Below are positions 32,198 to 43,555 of a stretch of DNA of 64,000 nt, in pieces. Both the position numbers and the translations under genes were made by a program. Positions within the stretch are counted from its first letter, which is position 1. The number at the start of each line of letters is the position of its first letter. The notes below the pieces were generated by a model, which worked only from the letters and a program-made list of their open reading frames with translations, did no database searches and was not told where the DNA came from. The stretch is from positions 62,001 through 126,000 of the forward strand of contig NZ_RQFA01000046.1 in assembly GCF_004770155.1 (NCBI RefSeq), given 5' to 3'. This DNA comes from Leptospira gomenensis. GTDB taxonomy: Bacteria > Spirochaetota > Leptospiria > Leptospirales > Leptospiraceae.

Positions 32198-33988
32198 GTG
32201 TTCATCGAGAATGTACTTATGCGGATCGGAATCGTTTTCGTACTTTTTTCCCAAGTATTTTTTTCCCGTGCGTTGAACGCCGATTCCTTTCTAAGGACCA
32301 ACACGGATTCGTTTTCTCCTAACTGGGACGGAAAAAACGATCGTCTCGAATTTAAGATCTCCAAATCGGCGCTTCCCCGTTTGTCCGATTGGGAACTTAC
32401 CGTCAAAAACGCGGGAGACGATATCGTAAAAACGTTTCGTGCCGATCGCAGAAGAAAAAAAGGATTTTCTCTGCTTCCGTTTTTTCAGGACGATTCCAAA
32501 GCCGTTCCGTCGGAGATATCGATTCCGGAAACGATTCACTGGCTCGGAGACGATTCCAAAGGATTTCTTCTTCCGGACGGGGAATACAAATACAGACTTC
32601 GATTGGTTACTGAAAATCGGGAAAATCTTCTCTCCGAAGAAAAGACGATCGTACTCGATTCTAAACCGCCGAATGTCGAGTTGAACGCGAAGACGAGGGT
32701 TTTGTTTTTGGCGGGGGATCGTTCCTCTTCGCGCTTTCACATAACGCAGAAAGTCGCAGGCGAAGGTTCGGATTTTTTTACGGGAGAATTTTTCGATTCA
32801 TCGGGAAAGATCGTCAAGTCCTACACTTGGAGATACAAGGACGTTCCTTCCGTTCTCAGTTGGGACGGAACCGATTTTTCGGGTAAACAACTTCCCGGCG
32901 GCAATTATTCGTATCGATTGACGGGAACCGACAAGGGAAAAAACGAATTTTCTACCTCGCTCTGGGACCTTACGATTCGCACCGAATCGAACGGGATCGA
33001 TTTGTATTCCGATTTAAAGTTGTATTCGTATCTTCCAGGAAGCGCGAAAAATCTCGTCCGTTTCAGTTCTTTCGTTTCTCCGAAACTCAAATCCGATTCC
33101 TACGAGATAGAAATTTTTCAGAAAAAAGGAAACGAGGAAAAAAACGTCTATCGTCATCGAGACACGGGCGAACCTCCTTCCGAATGGAAATGGGATCTGA
33201 GGAACCAAACGGGGGAATCCGTTTCCGAGGGAACGTACGAATATCGTCTAACAGTGTATAGTCGATATGAAAAACATCAATCCGTTCCGTCCTCGTTTCA
33301 GGTTTCGAAAGAATCCTTCGATTTGGATCTTTCCGTTTCTCCCAAGGAATTTACCCCGGACAACGACGGCAAAAACGATCTTCTTTCGATCTCCTTAAAA
33401 CATTCGGGAATTCCGCTTCAATCCTGGGAAGTCACGTTATACGAAACACCGCCTTATACTTCCCTCAAACGCAAAATCAAAACGTGGAGCGGATCCGGAT
33501 CGGCACCCGAAGAAATCGTTTGGGAAGGATGGGACGAATCGGGAGTTAAGGTCGGATCCTTGAGCGAATTTTATTTCGAATGGAAATACTCGGATCAATT
33601 GGGTCGAGAAGCGGACGGACAAGGCGCCGGTTTTAAGACCGGAATCCTGGTCGTGGAGGAGGATCACGCGTTACGAATTTCCGTTCCGGAATCCCAGGTC
33701 GAGGCGCGTTGGTGGAGTCTTCCCGGAACGATCCGCGGAGTTTTGGATTCTTATCCGGGATATAAGATCGAACTACAATCGCATTCCTCCCACCAAGGAG
33801 ACGAAGAAGTGAACCAAGTATCGACCGAAGAACGGGCACGAACCGCGTTCGAATATTTCTTTTCCAAAACCGTACCGTACGGAAGAATCCGATTCCGCGG
33901 ATACGGAGAAACTCTCCCTCTTATTCCCGGCTCCGGAACTTACGAAGCCGAAAAGAATCGCAGAATCGATTTTTATCTTACCCCGTAA
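32198..33988 (+). CDS. FlgD-Ig repeat protein with OmpA-like C-terminus
   Basis: Start: GTG at 32198 with AGGA upstream, or ATG at 32219; both keep the signal peptide ([19 protein letters not shown]). The roughly 590-residue product has three to four FlgD-Ig-type domains, recognised from F(S/T)P(N/D).DGKND (near 38 and 390) and from W(D/N)G.D..G..L..G.Y.YRL (near 226 and 343). The C-terminal 80 residues match OmpA_C: an RA-type helix ([13 protein letters not shown]), GYGE.LP, and [10 protein letters not shown]. It should be secreted and bind peptidoglycan, linking wall and envelope. It overlaps nothing; the NRDE gene follows 12 bp later. Confidence 0.78.
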   Translation: MFIENVLMRIGIVFVLFSQVFFSRALNADSFLRTNTDSFSPNWDGKNDRLEFKISKSALPRLSDWELTVKNAGDDIVKTFRADRRRKKGFSLLPFFQDDSKAVPSEISIPETIHWLGDDSKGFLLPDGEYKYRLRLVTENRENLLSEEKTIVLDSKPPNVELNAKTRVLFLAGDRSSSRFHITQKVAGEGSDFFTGEFFDSSGKIVKSYTWRYKDVPSVLSWDGTDFSGKQLPGGNYSYRLTGTDKGKNEFSTSLWDLTIRTESNGIDLYSDLKLYSYLPGSAKNLVRFSSFVSPKLKSDSYEIEIFQKKGNEEKNVYRHRDTGEPPSEWKWDLRNQTGESVSEGTYEYRLTVYSRYEKHQSVPSSFQVSKESFDLDLSVSPKEFTPDNDGKNDLLSISLKHSGIPLQSWEVTLYETPPYTSLKRKIKTWSGSGSAPEEIVWEGWDESGVKVGSLSEFYFEWKYSDQLGREADGQGAGFKTGILVVEEDHALRISVPESQVEARWWSLPGTIRGVLDSYPGYKIELQSHSSHQGDEEVNQVSTEERARTAFEYFFSKTVPYGRIRFRGYGETLPLIPGSGTYEAEKNRRIDFYLTP

Positions 33989-34000
33989 CGTTTCGAAGTC

Positions 34001-34747
34001 ATGTGCACCGCGATCATTCACAGAAACGTCGAACAACGATTATTCGGATTGGGATTCAATCGAGACGAATCCGTAAAACGGAAACCCGCTTTGCCTCCTA
34101 CGGTTTTCGGAAATTCTCCGCAACTGGCGATCGCTCCTTTGGACGGAGATTACGGAGGAACTTGGATCGGCGCCAACTCGTCGCGCGAAATCTTCTGCCT
34201 TTTGAATTACTACGAGGCAACGTTGAAACTTCTGCGGAATCCGACGAGTCGAGGTCTTCTCGTACGCTCCTGTTTGTTAAACGAAGTGCGACCGGAAACC
34301 CTCCAAGCGGAACGGCTTGCGGATTTTTATCCGTTCAAACTGATCCGGATCGATCTCGATAAAACTTCTATTTTCGTCTGGGACGGAAAGGATTATTCCG
34401 TATCGGAAAATCGGGATTCTTATTTTATACTCGGAAGTTCCTTTACGCAGGGACCCAAGGCTCAGATTTCCAGAGAAGCGGTTTTTAGAGAGAGTTTTTT
34501 GCCGCAAAAGCCTACGGATAGAAACGGATTTCTGGATTTATCGAAACGTTTTCTAACGGCGCATCTTCCCGAAAAAGGAGCGCTTTCTCCTTGTATGCAC
34601 CGAAAAGACGCGCATACCGTTTCCAAAACGGAGGTCGTGATCGCGGAGAACACGTTGACTCTTACATACCAGGAAGGACAACCGTGCGAGTCGCCGGAAC
34701 CGACCTCGGTCAATTTGACTTTGACGGATTTTTCGGTGCTTGAATAG
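34001..34747 (+). CDS. NRDE/TANGO2-family protein
   Basis: The 248-residue protein starts MCTAII and contains the diagnostic [10 protein letters not shown] (about 18-27) of the TANGO2 (NRDE) family. Further family pieces are [15 protein letters not shown] (about 45-59) and LLNYY. The penultimate Cys2 is invariant and could be an N-terminal nucleophile after Met removal, since the fold is Ntn-hydrolase-like. Eukaryotic TANGO2 has been linked to heme or lipid handling; the bacterial role is unclear. It is followed closely by the PilZ gene (coding overlap of a few bases only if TTG 34740 is used). Confidence 0.85.
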   Translation: MCTAIIHRNVEQRLFGLGFNRDESVKRKPALPPTVFGNSPQLAIAPLDGDYGGTWIGANSSREIFCLLNYYEATLKLLRNPTSRGLLVRSCLLNEVRPETLQAERLADFYPFKLIRIDLDKTSIFVWDGKDYSVSENRDSYFILGSSFTQGPKAQISREAVFRESFLPQKPTDRNGFLDLSKRFLTAHLPEKGALSPCMHRKDAHTVSKTEVVIAENTLTLTYQEGQPCESPEPTSVNLTLTDFSVLE

Positions 34748-34754
34748 TGATCCC

Positions 34755-35135
34755 ATGGCAGGCACGAAGTCCTTATTCGACGATTCTTTTGAATATAGAG
34801 ATCCGGCTCTTCAAAAGAGAAAGAACGCAAGAGTTAAGATCACCTTAGACGCAGAAATCTCCATCCAAGGAAAAAAGGAACGTTATCCTGTCACGATTCT
34901 CGACATCGGAACCGGAGGAGTCGCGATCGATTCCAGAATGACCGTGTTCGAAGGAGATAGGATTCATCTTCATACGAAAATCAACGGAAAAGACATGACC
35001 TTGGAAGCGGAGATCATTCGTTCTTCCGGAAAAAAAGCCAACAGCATCTTCGTGAATATCGCAGACGAAAATAGGAATGAAATCCAGGAACTGATCCATA
35101 AAAAATTCTTCGAAAAAGAAAAGAAGCTCAACTGA
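34755..35135 (+). CDS. PilZ-domain protein
   Basis: The ATG at 34755 is preferred to the TTG at 34740. The 126-residue product is a single PilZ domain. It has the first c-di-GMP binding motif RKNAR (RxxxR, about 17-21) and the second region [12 protein letters not shown] (about 47-58). The canonical (D/N)xSxxG has Gly in place of Ser here (DIGTGG), so c-di-GMP affinity may be reduced. It probably senses c-di-GMP in the cytoplasm to modulate motility or envelope processes. The C-terminus is a Lys/Glu-rich helix. Confidence 0.82.
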   Translation: MAGTKSLFDDSFEYRDPALQKRKNARVKITLDAEISIQGKKERYPVTILDIGTGGVAIDSRMTVFEGDRIHLHTKINGKDMTLEAEIIRSSGKKANSIFVNIADENRNEIQELIHKKFFEKEKKLN

Positions 35136-35214
35136 GTTTCCCCTTTTTTCAAAATCGAAATCGTTTTCTTTTTTTAGATTGATTGCCGTTTTATAACGGA
35201 GAAGAATTCATTCC

Positions 35215-35883
35215 ATGTGTTCTTCCCGAGACTCCGCACTTCCAGAAACCTTATACGCACGATTGTTTGCTCGTTTTTACGATCGATTTATGAATCGTAT
35301 CGAAACGACCGTTTTACTTCACAGACGGAAACGGTTGTTGCGTCCCTTACGAGGAAAAATTCTTGAGGTAGGAAGCGGAACCGGAATCAACTTTCCACTC
35401 TATTCTCCCGGCGCCGATGTCTTAGCGATTGAACCCTCGCGATCCATGATGCAAAAGGCGGAAGAACGGATGACTTCCCTCGGCTTTTCTCGAAACGCCG
35501 GATCTTCGCCGGAAATCCGTACCGCAACATTGGGAATAGGAGATCCGGAGTTGGAAAATCTCGTTCCGCCTAACAGCGTCGATGCGGTCGTATTTACTTT
35601 GGTACTTTGCACCGTACCCGATCCCGAATATGCGATTCGGTTCGCGAAATCCAGATTAAAAAAAGGGGGAAAGCTGCTTTTGCTCGAACACGTCCGTGCC
35701 TCGACCTCGGCGGGTAGAATTCTCCAGAAAACTTTGAATCCGTTTTGGACGCGGTTCGCACAAGGTTGTAATTTGGATCGTGAACCCGTTTCCCTCGTAC
35801 GAGCCGCAGGATTCCGTCTTTTAGAAGAGGATCGATTCCGCGACACGTTACCCTTTTATCAGGCGATTTACGAATCGATCTGA
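35215..35883 (+). CDS. Class I SAM-dependent methyltransferase
   Basis: The 222-residue protein has the SAM-binding motif I GKILEVGSGTGINFPLY (about 47-63), acidic motif II (VLAIEPS, about 69-75), and the post-motif AVVFTLVLCTVPDPEYA (about 125-141). It resembles the METTL7/UbiE-like small-molecule methyltransferases. N-terminal FARFYDRFM is typical of the METTL7-like group. The substrate is unknown. It converges with the lipoprotein gene at 35886, 2 bp away, with no space for a terminator. Confidence 0.85.
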   Translation: MCSSRDSALPETLYARLFARFYDRFMNRIETTVLLHRRKRLLRPLRGKILEVGSGTGINFPLYSPGADVLAIEPSRSMMQKAEERMTSLGFSRNAGSSPEIRTATLGIGDPELENLVPPNSVDAVVFTLVLCTVPDPEYAIRFAKSRLKKGGKLLLLEHVRASTSAGRILQKTLNPFWTRFAQGCNLDREPVSLVRAAGFRLLEEDRFRDTLPFYQAIYESI

Positions 35884-35885
35884 AA

Positions 35886-36482
35886 TCACGGAACGGATTC
35901 GATGATCTGATACGTTGGATTTGTCTTCCTACAAAAACTGGGCATACAGACGAATTTGATTCCCGCAGGATAACCCGTTAAGGTCTGCGGATAGGTTTGT
36001 GTCAGATACGCGTCACTCGCTTCGGAAAGCATTTCGCCTAACGCGGTTGCTTCTTCCCGGTAAACATACCAGGAGGAACCGTCTACGATGTCGCGACCCG
36101 CGCACTTACAATGCAGATCTGTGTTTATGCTCACGTTAGTCGCGTTGATCGGATTGTTCGTCGCGGCATCGAAAATCTGATTTCCCGCTCCTGGAACGTA
36201 ACACGTTTGAAACGAGGATTGTAATTGTCCGTCCCCGCTACAACGAAACGGCGTATAAACCCGGGAATACGAAACCGAATGCGTAACGAGATATAACAAA
36301 TCGTCGTCGAAATCCCAAGCCGATTTGGTTTTTCGTTGATACGTATCTCGGAGCGATCCGTTCTCGCAGGCCGCCAAACAAAGGAACGAAAAAAGGAAAA
36401 TCGATACGATCCCCGAATTCTTCGCTTTTTCGGTTTTCCTATAAATTCTAATTTTTGAATATACAAAATAAATAATCTTCAT
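35886..36482 (-). CDS. Lipoprotein, paralogue A of a tandem pair
   Basis: The 198-residue product has an N-terminal charged region, then a hydrophobic signal with lipobox CLAAC (Cys39). The mature part has several Cys (FRCSGDG, QTCYVPG, LHCKCAG, KFVCMP, SFCRK). It shares with the preceding gene the pattern G(N/E)(Q/M)I.D..T..P......VS..T.L.C, then GYP.G..F.C.P, and the ending (I/G)ESVP / IGSVP. Its ATG overlaps the upstream stop by 4 bp (36479-36482). Function unknown; a cysteine-rich extracellular lipoprotein. Confidence 0.75.
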   Translation of the reverse strand: MKIIYFVYSKIRIYRKTEKAKNSGIVSIFLFSFLCLAACENGSLRDTYQRKTKSAWDFDDDLLYLVTHSVSYSRVYTPFRCSGDGQLQSSFQTCYVPGAGNQIFDAATNNPINATNVSINTDLHCKCAGRDIVDGSSWYVYREEATALGEMLSEASDAYLTQTYPQTLTGYPAGIKFVCMPSFCRKTNPTYQIIESVP

Positions 36483-36952
36483 GGAACCGAACCGATTTTT
36501 TGAAACGCACGTATTAAACTTCCCGCTTCGGGAACGCAGGCGAACGTCCTACCGGGAGGATATCCGACCAAACGAAGGGGAAAATAACTCAAATAATCCG
36601 AACTTACGATCGACAAGGGTTGTTTGGAATCCGCCTTGACCGGATCGTAATCGTACCAAAGTCCGGCGCCTCCGCCTTCCATGAGGCATTTCAATACTGT
36701 GCCCGCAGAAACCGTAGTACCGGAAACCGGCTCGTCCGTATTTCCGTCCAAAATCATATTCTCCCCAACCGGATGAAAACATTCCCCGTAGTTTTCCACC
36801 CGGATCGCTCCCGGATACTCGCAAAAAGCCTGACGCTGAAGGGTGCTCGACAAAACGTAAAGCAGGTCTCCTCCATCCGAATCCGATCCGGGAGCACAAA
36901 AGAACACGAACAAAATCGGAACGAGCAGAAACAACGTCGAAGGCAGATTCAT
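36479..36952 (-). CDS. Lipoprotein, paralogue B of a tandem pair
   Basis: The 157-residue product has signal-lipobox LFVFFC (Cys19) and a mature part with paired Cys. Homologous to the gene at 35886-36482 (GENMILDGNTDEPVSGTTVS versus GNQIFDAATNNPINATNVS). Overlaps it by 4 bp, so the two are made from one transcript. No known domain. Its start is preceded by about 100 bp up to the next unit at 37050. Confidence 0.75.
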   Translation of the reverse strand: MNLPSTLFLLVPILFVFFCAPGSDSDGGDLLYVLSSTLQRQAFCEYPGAIRVENYGECFHPVGENMILDGNTDEPVSGTTVSAGTVLKCLMEGGGAGLWYDYDPVKADSKQPLSIVSSDYLSYFPLRLVGYPPGRTFACVPEAGSLIRAFQKIGSVP

Positions 36953-37049
36953 TCTTTAGATTATGCTAAAGCGACATCGAAAAGCAAACAAAAAAAGGCG
37001 CAGATAACCGACGAAATCCGATCGCTAACGAAGCCGAGCCTCTTGCTTT

Positions 37050-37400
37050 CTAAAACGAATCGGGTGAATCCTCGACGCCGACGACGACCGAATACTTCGC
37101 AAAACAGAGCAAAGGCGCCAAAGGGAGAATACAAAACGGAGCCCGAAAGACAAGATCAACGTTCCGTAATACGGATGCGCCGCTTTTGATTTCCGCTTCC
37201 TTCAGATACGAATCCAAACGAACGGGTCCCCAATAAACGAATCCTATCTTAAATCTATCGAACTCCGCGGATTTCGAATTTCCGGTCCTAATTTCTCCTT
37301 TCGGTCTTTCCATAGAAAGATAGGAAATTCGTTTCGGAGCCGGAGAAGAACAGAAAGTAAACGTACAAAGAAATATTAAGATAATTGAAAGTGATTTCAT
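37050..37400 (-). CDS. Small lipoprotein (second of a coupled pair)
   Basis: The ATG at 37400 overlaps the stop of the upstream gene by 4 bp (37397-37400, ATGA). The 116-residue product has signal-lipobox FTFC (Cys17). A polar middle follows, then a C-terminal hydrophobic run (LVFRAPFCILPLAPLLCFAKYSVVVGV) that could be a membrane anchor or buried strand. A longer upstream frame in this phase exists but is displaced by the real gene at 37397-37762. The proposed role of such pairs is unknown. Confidence 0.65.
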   Translation of the reverse strand: MKSLSIILIFLCTFTFCSSPAPKRISYLSMERPKGEIRTGNSKSAEFDRFKIGFVYWGPVRLDSYLKEAEIKSGASVLRNVDLVFRAPFCILPLAPLLCFAKYSVVVGVEDSPDSF

Positions 37401-37762
37401 CGATTCGCTCCTTTGCGGATTTTCTGGCTTTGAATCGCCAATCCCCGAACAGAGACGCAGTTGAACGGAACCCAAACTCCCGTTGAGTGTGTAACTTCCG
37501 CGTCCAAAATCGTATCGTAACCGGAATTTTCCAAAGCGTTCGCGAAAGCACGGGAAAGACTGTGTTTGATGCCGCAATCCTCGCCGGATTTGAATTCGCC
37601 TAAAGTCGCCAAAGAAGCGACTTCGGGAATCGTTTTTCCCTCCCAATCACCGTAGGAAAGCAGGTATACCTTCTGCACGCTGCTGCAAAAGGAAATAAAG
37701 GCCGTCATCCAACAAAATAAAACGATCCTCTTCCAATCGATTCGATTTCGAACGTAATTCAT
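37397..37762 (-). CDS. Small TRL-like lipoprotein (first of a coupled pair)
   Basis: The start is the ATG at 37762, with GAGGG 5 bp upstream; an earlier ATG at 37798 lacks a site. The 121-residue product has signal-lipobox FISFC (Cys26). The mature part (SVQKVYLLSYGDWEGKTIPEVASLATLGEFKSG, CGIKHSLSRAF) weakly resembles TRL-like envelope proteins, which share a GD....A...GGI.KI pattern. Confidence in the family is low. Overlaps the next gene by 4 bp. Confidence 0.62.
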   Translation of the reverse strand: MNYVRNRIDWKRIVLFCWMTAFISFCSSVQKVYLLSYGDWEGKTIPEVASLATLGEFKSGEDCGIKHSLSRAFANALENSGYDTILDAEVTHSTGVWVPFNCVSVRGLAIQSQKIRKGANR

Positions 37763-38093
37763 TTCGTCCCTCGTAAAGTTTTTTCGAAGACGATGCAAAA
37801 ACCCGTGAAAAATTTCAATTGGATTCGATACATCGTTTATTTTTTATTCATAATATTCAATTTATTGAATGCTTTAAAAACAAAGAACGAACCCGGTACA
37901 AACGACCGAATTTTCCGAATTCATTCGTTCGAATTATAATCGGAACCGCAAAAGAATAGCCTTCCTAAGATTGCGACGAATTTACCCGTAGAACGATTCG
38001 CTCCATCAATCGACATAACCCTAAAAAAAGGGAAATCCGCATTATTTCGGCCCGGCATTGAATTTAGAGATTCGATTTCCCGAAAATTATACT
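37763..38093. promoter_or_regulatory. AT-rich divergent promoter region with inverted repeat
   Basis: About 330 bp between a minus-strand lipoprotein unit and the plus-strand secreted protein. It holds ATTCAA-TTTA-TTGAAT at 37855-37870, a 16-bp perfect inverted repeat in an AT-rich patch that could bind a regulator. No other gene is seen. Confidence 0.35.
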
Positions 38094-38903
38094 ATGAGAG
38101 CGGGATTCGGAATTCTTATCGTAGTATGTCTTTGCGCACCCGCCTCCGTCTTCGCCGACCTTGCCAGCAACGGCGCGACACATTTGGTCCGCGTGGAAAA
38201 GGGACTCAAGACGAACGAGTTTCTCATCAAGGCCTTGAACAGTTCCGTATCCAATTTGGGAACGGAAGCCGACAAAGCACTTTACAAAAGGATCATTCAA
38301 CATCACGTCGAAACTAATCAGCTGTACCTCCAATTCGATTTGGAACGTTCCTACTCGGAACTCAAACGGACGCAGGATTTACTCGTGATCCTTTATTCGA
38401 CTTTGATCGAATCAGGAAAAAAAACTGTGCGCTCCGAACTCGGCTTTCTCGGATATTATGCGATTCGAGGAACGGAGGCAAAACCGAAAAAACACCTCGA
38501 ATTGGGTTATCGCGAACTCGCTTCCGCGGAACAGAAAAAGCTGATCTCCGACAACACACGCCCGTATTTGCAGCCGATCAAACTCGAATTACTTTATGAA
38601 TCTTTAAAGTTGCTGAAACAATCCAGGAAATACGTCGTCCTTCTTTCGATGGAATATCTTTCGGATTTTCCGTCCGATCCGGAAAGCGAGGACTTCCTGG
38701 GAATATTAAACGAAATCAACAGAGCCATGTTTTCGAGAAAGGACGAATTCGCCCGGATTCATTTCGACAACCACTTCCACGCTTATTCGGGGGAAAATCT
38801 GTACGACACCTACTGGCAGGATCCCGCCCTCGAAGAGTTGGAAAAACCTCTCGGAGAGATAGACGCGGCGTATCTTCGCGCGAGAAGAAAAGCGAAACGT
38901 TGA
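38094..38903 (+). CDS. Secreted helical protein of unknown function
   Basis: The ATG at 38094 gives a clean signal peptide ([21 protein letters not shown], cut after ADL region); a TTG at 38058 adds an unlikely leader. The mature protein of about 248 residues is almost entirely helical. It has repeated hydrophobic heptads (for example [20 protein letters not shown] and [21 protein letters not shown]) and a charged C-terminus (RARRKAKR). I recognise no family. It is about 75 bp before the DUF4178 gene and in the same direction, so it may belong to that unit. Confidence 0.65.
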   Translation: MRAGFGILIVVCLCAPASVFADLASNGATHLVRVEKGLKTNEFLIKALNSSVSNLGTEADKALYKRIIQHHVETNQLYLQFDLERSYSELKRTQDLLVILYSTLIESGKKTVRSELGFLGYYAIRGTEAKPKKHLELGYRELASAEQKKLISDNTRPYLQPIKLELLYESLKLLKQSRKYVVLLSMEYLSDFPSDPESEDFLGILNEINRAMFSRKDEFARIHFDNHFHAYSGENLYDTYWQDPALEELEKPLGEIDAAYLRARRKAKR

Positions 38904-38979
38904 TCCGGTCGATTTTTTCCGCGGGGTCGTTTCGAAATTCAGATGACAAGGAATTCTCTCTTGGATACAACCGATCCTT

Positions 38980-41022
38980 GTGTTAGAACTGAGTTGTCCC
39001 AACTGCGGAGCACCCGTACCGTTTCAAAGTAAGGTTGCGATTTACGGAGTTTGTCCGAATTGCAAAACCCTCACCCTTCAAAAAAATCAATCCTTGGAAA
39101 GTCTGGGTAAAGCCGGCGATCTCGTCCCGGATCTTTCTCCGATTCAGATAAGAACTTCGGGTAAAACCAAGGACGGCATCGGCTTTCGTATCGTCGGACG
39201 CATTCAGCAAAAATATTCTCTCGGCACTTGGAACGAATGGCACGCGATCACTCCGGACGGAAGATCGGTTTGGCTTGCGGAAGCTCAGGGTCAATATATG
39301 CTTACGGAACTCAGACCCACTTCCTCAAAGCAGAAGTTTCCCGAACACGACCAGGTTCGGGATTTGAACTCGCCTCCGGATGTTTATTTCACGACGGCTC
39401 AAAACGCCAAACAACTGTTACGCGCCGGAGAAACTCTCGAAGTGGAAAACGATCTCTGGATGATCCGGGAAATCGGCCTTGCCACCTGTATCGCAGGAGA
39501 AGGCGAATTGCCGATAGGATTTCAAACCGGAAGCACTTCGGTTCTTTTGGATCTAGCAAACGATCAGGGTTGGTTTGCTACATTAGATTATTCTCATACT
39601 CCTCCCCTTTACTTTAAGGGAAAGATCTATTCCTTCGACCAGATCGAATTCATCAATCTGAGGGACCCGAAGGCGTTTACCGGTTTTCAAAAAATAGACC
39701 AGGCCAAGGCGGTACAATGTTTAGGCTGCGGCGCGTCTTTAAGTCAGAGAAGTCCCGACTTTTCCCAATCCGTCGCTTGCGAATATTGTGGAACCGTAAT
39801 GGACACGACTAGAAAAGAATTGAAGATCCTTTCCAAATTTCAGGAGATCATCAAGGATCGTGTGTTCCTTCCGCCCGGAACGAAACTGAACCTAAAGGGA
39901 AAGGAGTGCGAAGTTTTGGGAGTGGTCAAAAAATCCGTCCATTCGCACGGAGAAATTTTTCCATGGACGGAATATCTTCTGCATTATACGGGCGGTTATT
40001 TTTGGCTCAACGAAACCGACGGACATTGGACCCTGTTCGAACCGACTCCCGTGATTCCGAGGACGGTCCAGAACGCGTACCCCGCAAGAAAGACGTTTCA
40101 AAACGAGGAATTCAAACTGTTCAACTCTTCGACCGCAGGAGTCGATTTCGCCTTCGGGGAATTCTATTACAAAATCAACGCGGAGGATACGGCGGAACTT
40201 TCCGATTTTATAGCCCCGCCTCGTATGTTGTCCTCGGAAAATACGAAAACCGAAATATTCTGGTCGATAGGGGAATATATTTCCAGGAACGACCTGGCCA
40301 AAGCGATTCAAGGAGAAGTGGATCTGCCTTCTCCGATCGGAATCGGAATAGTTCAACCGAACCCATATGAAAAATTAAAAAAACGGAATATTAAATTAGC
40401 TGCATTTATTTCGGCGATCATGCTCATCGTCCAGATCGGTTTCTGCCTGAACGCTCAAGACAAAGAAGTCCTTTCCAAGCAGTTTTTTTACGCGCGCAAT
40501 CCCGCTCCCGGAGGAACTACGGATCCGTCCTTCGTTACGGAAACGTTTCAATTGGAAGGAAGCTCCAGACAAAACGTCCAAATCAAATTGAACGTTCCGG
40601 ATCTTTCCAACCGTTATATCTACTATTCTCTCGCTTTGATCAATACACAAACCGACGTCGCATACGACACCGGCCTGGAAGTGAGTTATTACGAAGGGGT
40701 CGAAGACGGGGAAAGTTGGAGCGAAGGAAGTAAGTCCGCGGACGTCGTTATCGGAGAAGTCCCCGGAGGGGAATATTATCTGAGATTGGAATCGGAATCG
40801 GATTTTCCCGTCGGAAAAGGAACGGACGTGTTTCTTTCGGTCCGAAGGGACGTAGATCAGTCATTTTATTATTTCCTATTTTTACTGGGAATTTGGTTAC
40901 CGGTCCCCTATTCTTTTCTACGGAGTTTCTCCTTCGAGGGATCGCGAAACGAAAAAAGCGATTTTGCTCCGGTTAGCTCCGGATCGGACGACGATGACGA
41001 CTCTTCATCTTATGACGATTAG
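38980..41022 (+). CDS. DUF4178 membrane protein with zinc ribbons
   Basis: The start is near 38980 (TTG/GTG-type; the sequence begins [15 protein letters not shown]). The 680-residue protein has two CxxC zinc-ribbon knuckles (about residues 6-29), a first DUF4178 domain (about 60-235), and a second ribbon (CLGCG / CEYCG, about 249-270). A second DUF4178 domain follows (about 290-470). It ends with two transmembrane helices (about 468-485 and 627-645), an extracytoplasmic beta domain between them, and an acidic tail DDDDD. DUF4178 proteins often sit beside polyamine-synthase and PspA-type genes; this gene is followed by a small membrane protein and a membrane spermidine synthase. The likely role is in membrane stress or polyamine-linked sensing, by context only. 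Confidence 0.8.
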   Translation: MLELSCPNCGAPVPFQSKVAIYGVCPNCKTLTLQKNQSLESLGKAGDLVPDLSPIQIRTSGKTKDGIGFRIVGRIQQKYSLGTWNEWHAITPDGRSVWLAEAQGQYMLTELRPTSSKQKFPEHDQVRDLNSPPDVYFTTAQNAKQLLRAGETLEVENDLWMIREIGLATCIAGEGELPIGFQTGSTSVLLDLANDQGWFATLDYSHTPPLYFKGKIYSFDQIEFINLRDPKAFTGFQKIDQAKAVQCLGCGASLSQRSPDFSQSVACEYCGTVMDTTRKELKILSKFQEIIKDRVFLPPGTKLNLKGKECEVLGVVKKSVHSHGEIFPWTEYLLHYTGGYFWLNETDGHWTLFEPTPVIPRTVQNAYPARKTFQNEEFKLFNSSTAGVDFAFGEFYYKINAEDTAELSDFIAPPRMLSSENTKTEIFWSIGEYISRNDLAKAIQGEVDLPSPIGIGIVQPNPYEKLKKRNIKLAAFISAIMLIVQIGFCLNAQDKEVLSKQFFYARNPAPGGTTDPSFVTETFQLEGSSRQNVQIKLNVPDLSNRYIYYSLALINTQTDVAYDTGLEVSYYEGVEDGESWSEGSKSADVVIGEVPGGEYYLRLESESDFPVGKGTDVFLSVRRDVDQSFYYFLFLLGIWLPVPYSFLRSFSFEGSRNEKSDFAPVSSGSDDDDDSSSYDD

Positions 41023-41107
41023 GCGGGCGAATCGAACATCGGAGATTTTCCGCATCGATCGGAAAGACGCGCGATAGGAACGGTCGCAATCACAAAGGAG
41101 GAAAGGA

Positions 41108-41302
41108 ATGGATTTGATTAAAAAGATGTTATATCCGGTTTATGTGCTTTGGCTCACCGGTTATTTGACTTATTCGAACTTCTACGGAGGGGGCTCGAAC
41201 GACGTGGACGAGGTGGAAAACGTCCCTAAAACGGTTCGGGAAAATCCGGGAGTTTATCGTTCTCATTATTTGAATTTTATGCGTTATTCCGGAGGGAAGT
41301 GA
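41108..41302 (+). CDS. Small membrane protein between DUF4178 and SpeE-like genes
   Basis: The 64-residue product has the ATG at 41108 with GGAGG/AAGGA upstream. One amphipathic-hydrophobic helix (about 8-24) is followed by a short polar tail with NDVDEVENVPKTVRENPGVYRSHYLN. It ends 6 bp before the next gene, and the position between DUF4178 and the spermidine-synthase-like gene suggests a subunit or link between them. I recognise no named family. Confidence 0.7.
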   Translation: MDLIKKMLYPVYVLWLTGYLTYSNFYGGGSNDVDEVENVPKTVRENPGVYRSHYLNFMRYSGGK

Positions 41303-41308
41303 TCTTTT

Positions 41309-42805
<1,497 letters not shown>

Positions 42806-43115
42806 GAACGAAGGAGATCACCGTATCACCGTAATTCCGACGATTTTTCCGTGATATCGGCCCCGCCCCGCCCCGAAATTGGGTGGAGGAGGCGGGTCCG
42901 TGGGATAAATCGCCGAATTTTCCTTTACACGAAAATAGCCGTTTTGTCGATCCTTTTTAGAATTGTATTTCGCCGTAATTCCTACGAACAACTTTCAAAA
43001 AACGGAATAGACGTTTTCGCGAATTGCAGCTCGCCGGATAAGGTTGACAAATTTCCGTAAAAAGAAGAATCTAAAATCGGAAAATTTTTTCCTATCTCAG
43101 AAAAATCGAGGGTTC
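42806..43115. other. Gap with GC-rich imperfect hairpin
   Basis: The 310 bp between the SpeE-like and the cytochrome-like genes contains GGCCCCGCCCCGCCCCGAAATTGGGTGGAGGAGGCGGGTCC near 42859-42899, given here as two half-stems GGCCCCGCC and GGCGGGTCC with one mismatch. It could act as a terminator or be a dispersed repeat; only this copy is in the window. No gene is seen. Confidence 0.4.
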
Positions 43116-43502
43116 ATGAAAAAAAACAGATTCAATACCTTACTTCCCCTACTCGCGTTAGTCGCTCTTTGCACGATCTCCTTACAGGCCGGTCCAGAGC
43201 GTAAGATCGAAACCACAGTCCACGACTTTATGGAAGATTATCCGAAAAAGGCGTTAAAGGCCGCGAAAAAGGGGAATCCGGAATACATAGAGAAAATCCT
43301 CGCGGAAATCCCCAATCTCGCACTCGAAGATCAAAAAGCGAAATGGACGGAAATTTCCCAGGAGGCGATTAAGTCCAAAGACTACGAACAATCCTGCAAA
43401 ACTTGTCATAAGGAATTTAAAAAGGAATATAAAAAGACCTACAGAAAAAGACCGGTTCAAATTTCGAGCGACCTGGTAGAATATTTAAAAAATCTAAAGT
43501 AG
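43116..43502 (+). CDS. Secreted small protein with one c-type haem motif
   Basis: The ATG at 43116 (after GAGGG) is preferred over an ATG 72 bp earlier, as it yields a proper signal peptide (about 1-25, ending SLQAG). The mature 100 residues are helical. They carry a single CxxCH, CKTCH (about residues 96-100), near the C-terminus within a lysine-rich helix (KEFKKEYKKTYRKRPV). Haem attachment near the C-terminal helix is the cytochrome c' / b562-like arrangement. The assignment as a c-type cytochrome is from the motif alone, and depends on c-type haem maturation being active in the organism. Confidence 0.65.
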   Translation: MKKNRFNTLLPLLALVALCTISLQAGPERKIETTVHDFMEDYPKKALKAAKKGNPEYIEKILAEIPNLALEDQKAKWTEISQEAIKSKDYEQSCKTCHKEFKKEYKKTYRKRPVQISSDLVEYLKNLK

Positions 43503-43510
43503 TTGAACTA

Positions 43511-43548
43511 AAATTCGATCGGGGAAACGAAAGCCCCCGGTCGAATTT
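43511..43548. terminator. Bidirectional hairpin between convergent genes
   Basis: AAATTCGA and TCGAATTT pair, with inner GGGG/CCCC, around a loop of about 9 nt. It lies in the 54 bp between the cytochrome-like gene (plus) and the lipoprotein (minus), so it can stop both. Confidence 0.7.
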
Positions 43549-43555
43549 CAAAGTC

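Noticed and set aside
37401..37646. Upstream extension of the lipoprotein frame at 37050-37400
   Set aside because: It overlaps the lipoprotein gene at 37397-37762, which has a good ribosome site and lipobox; the ATGA overlap at 37397-37400 gives the natural start.
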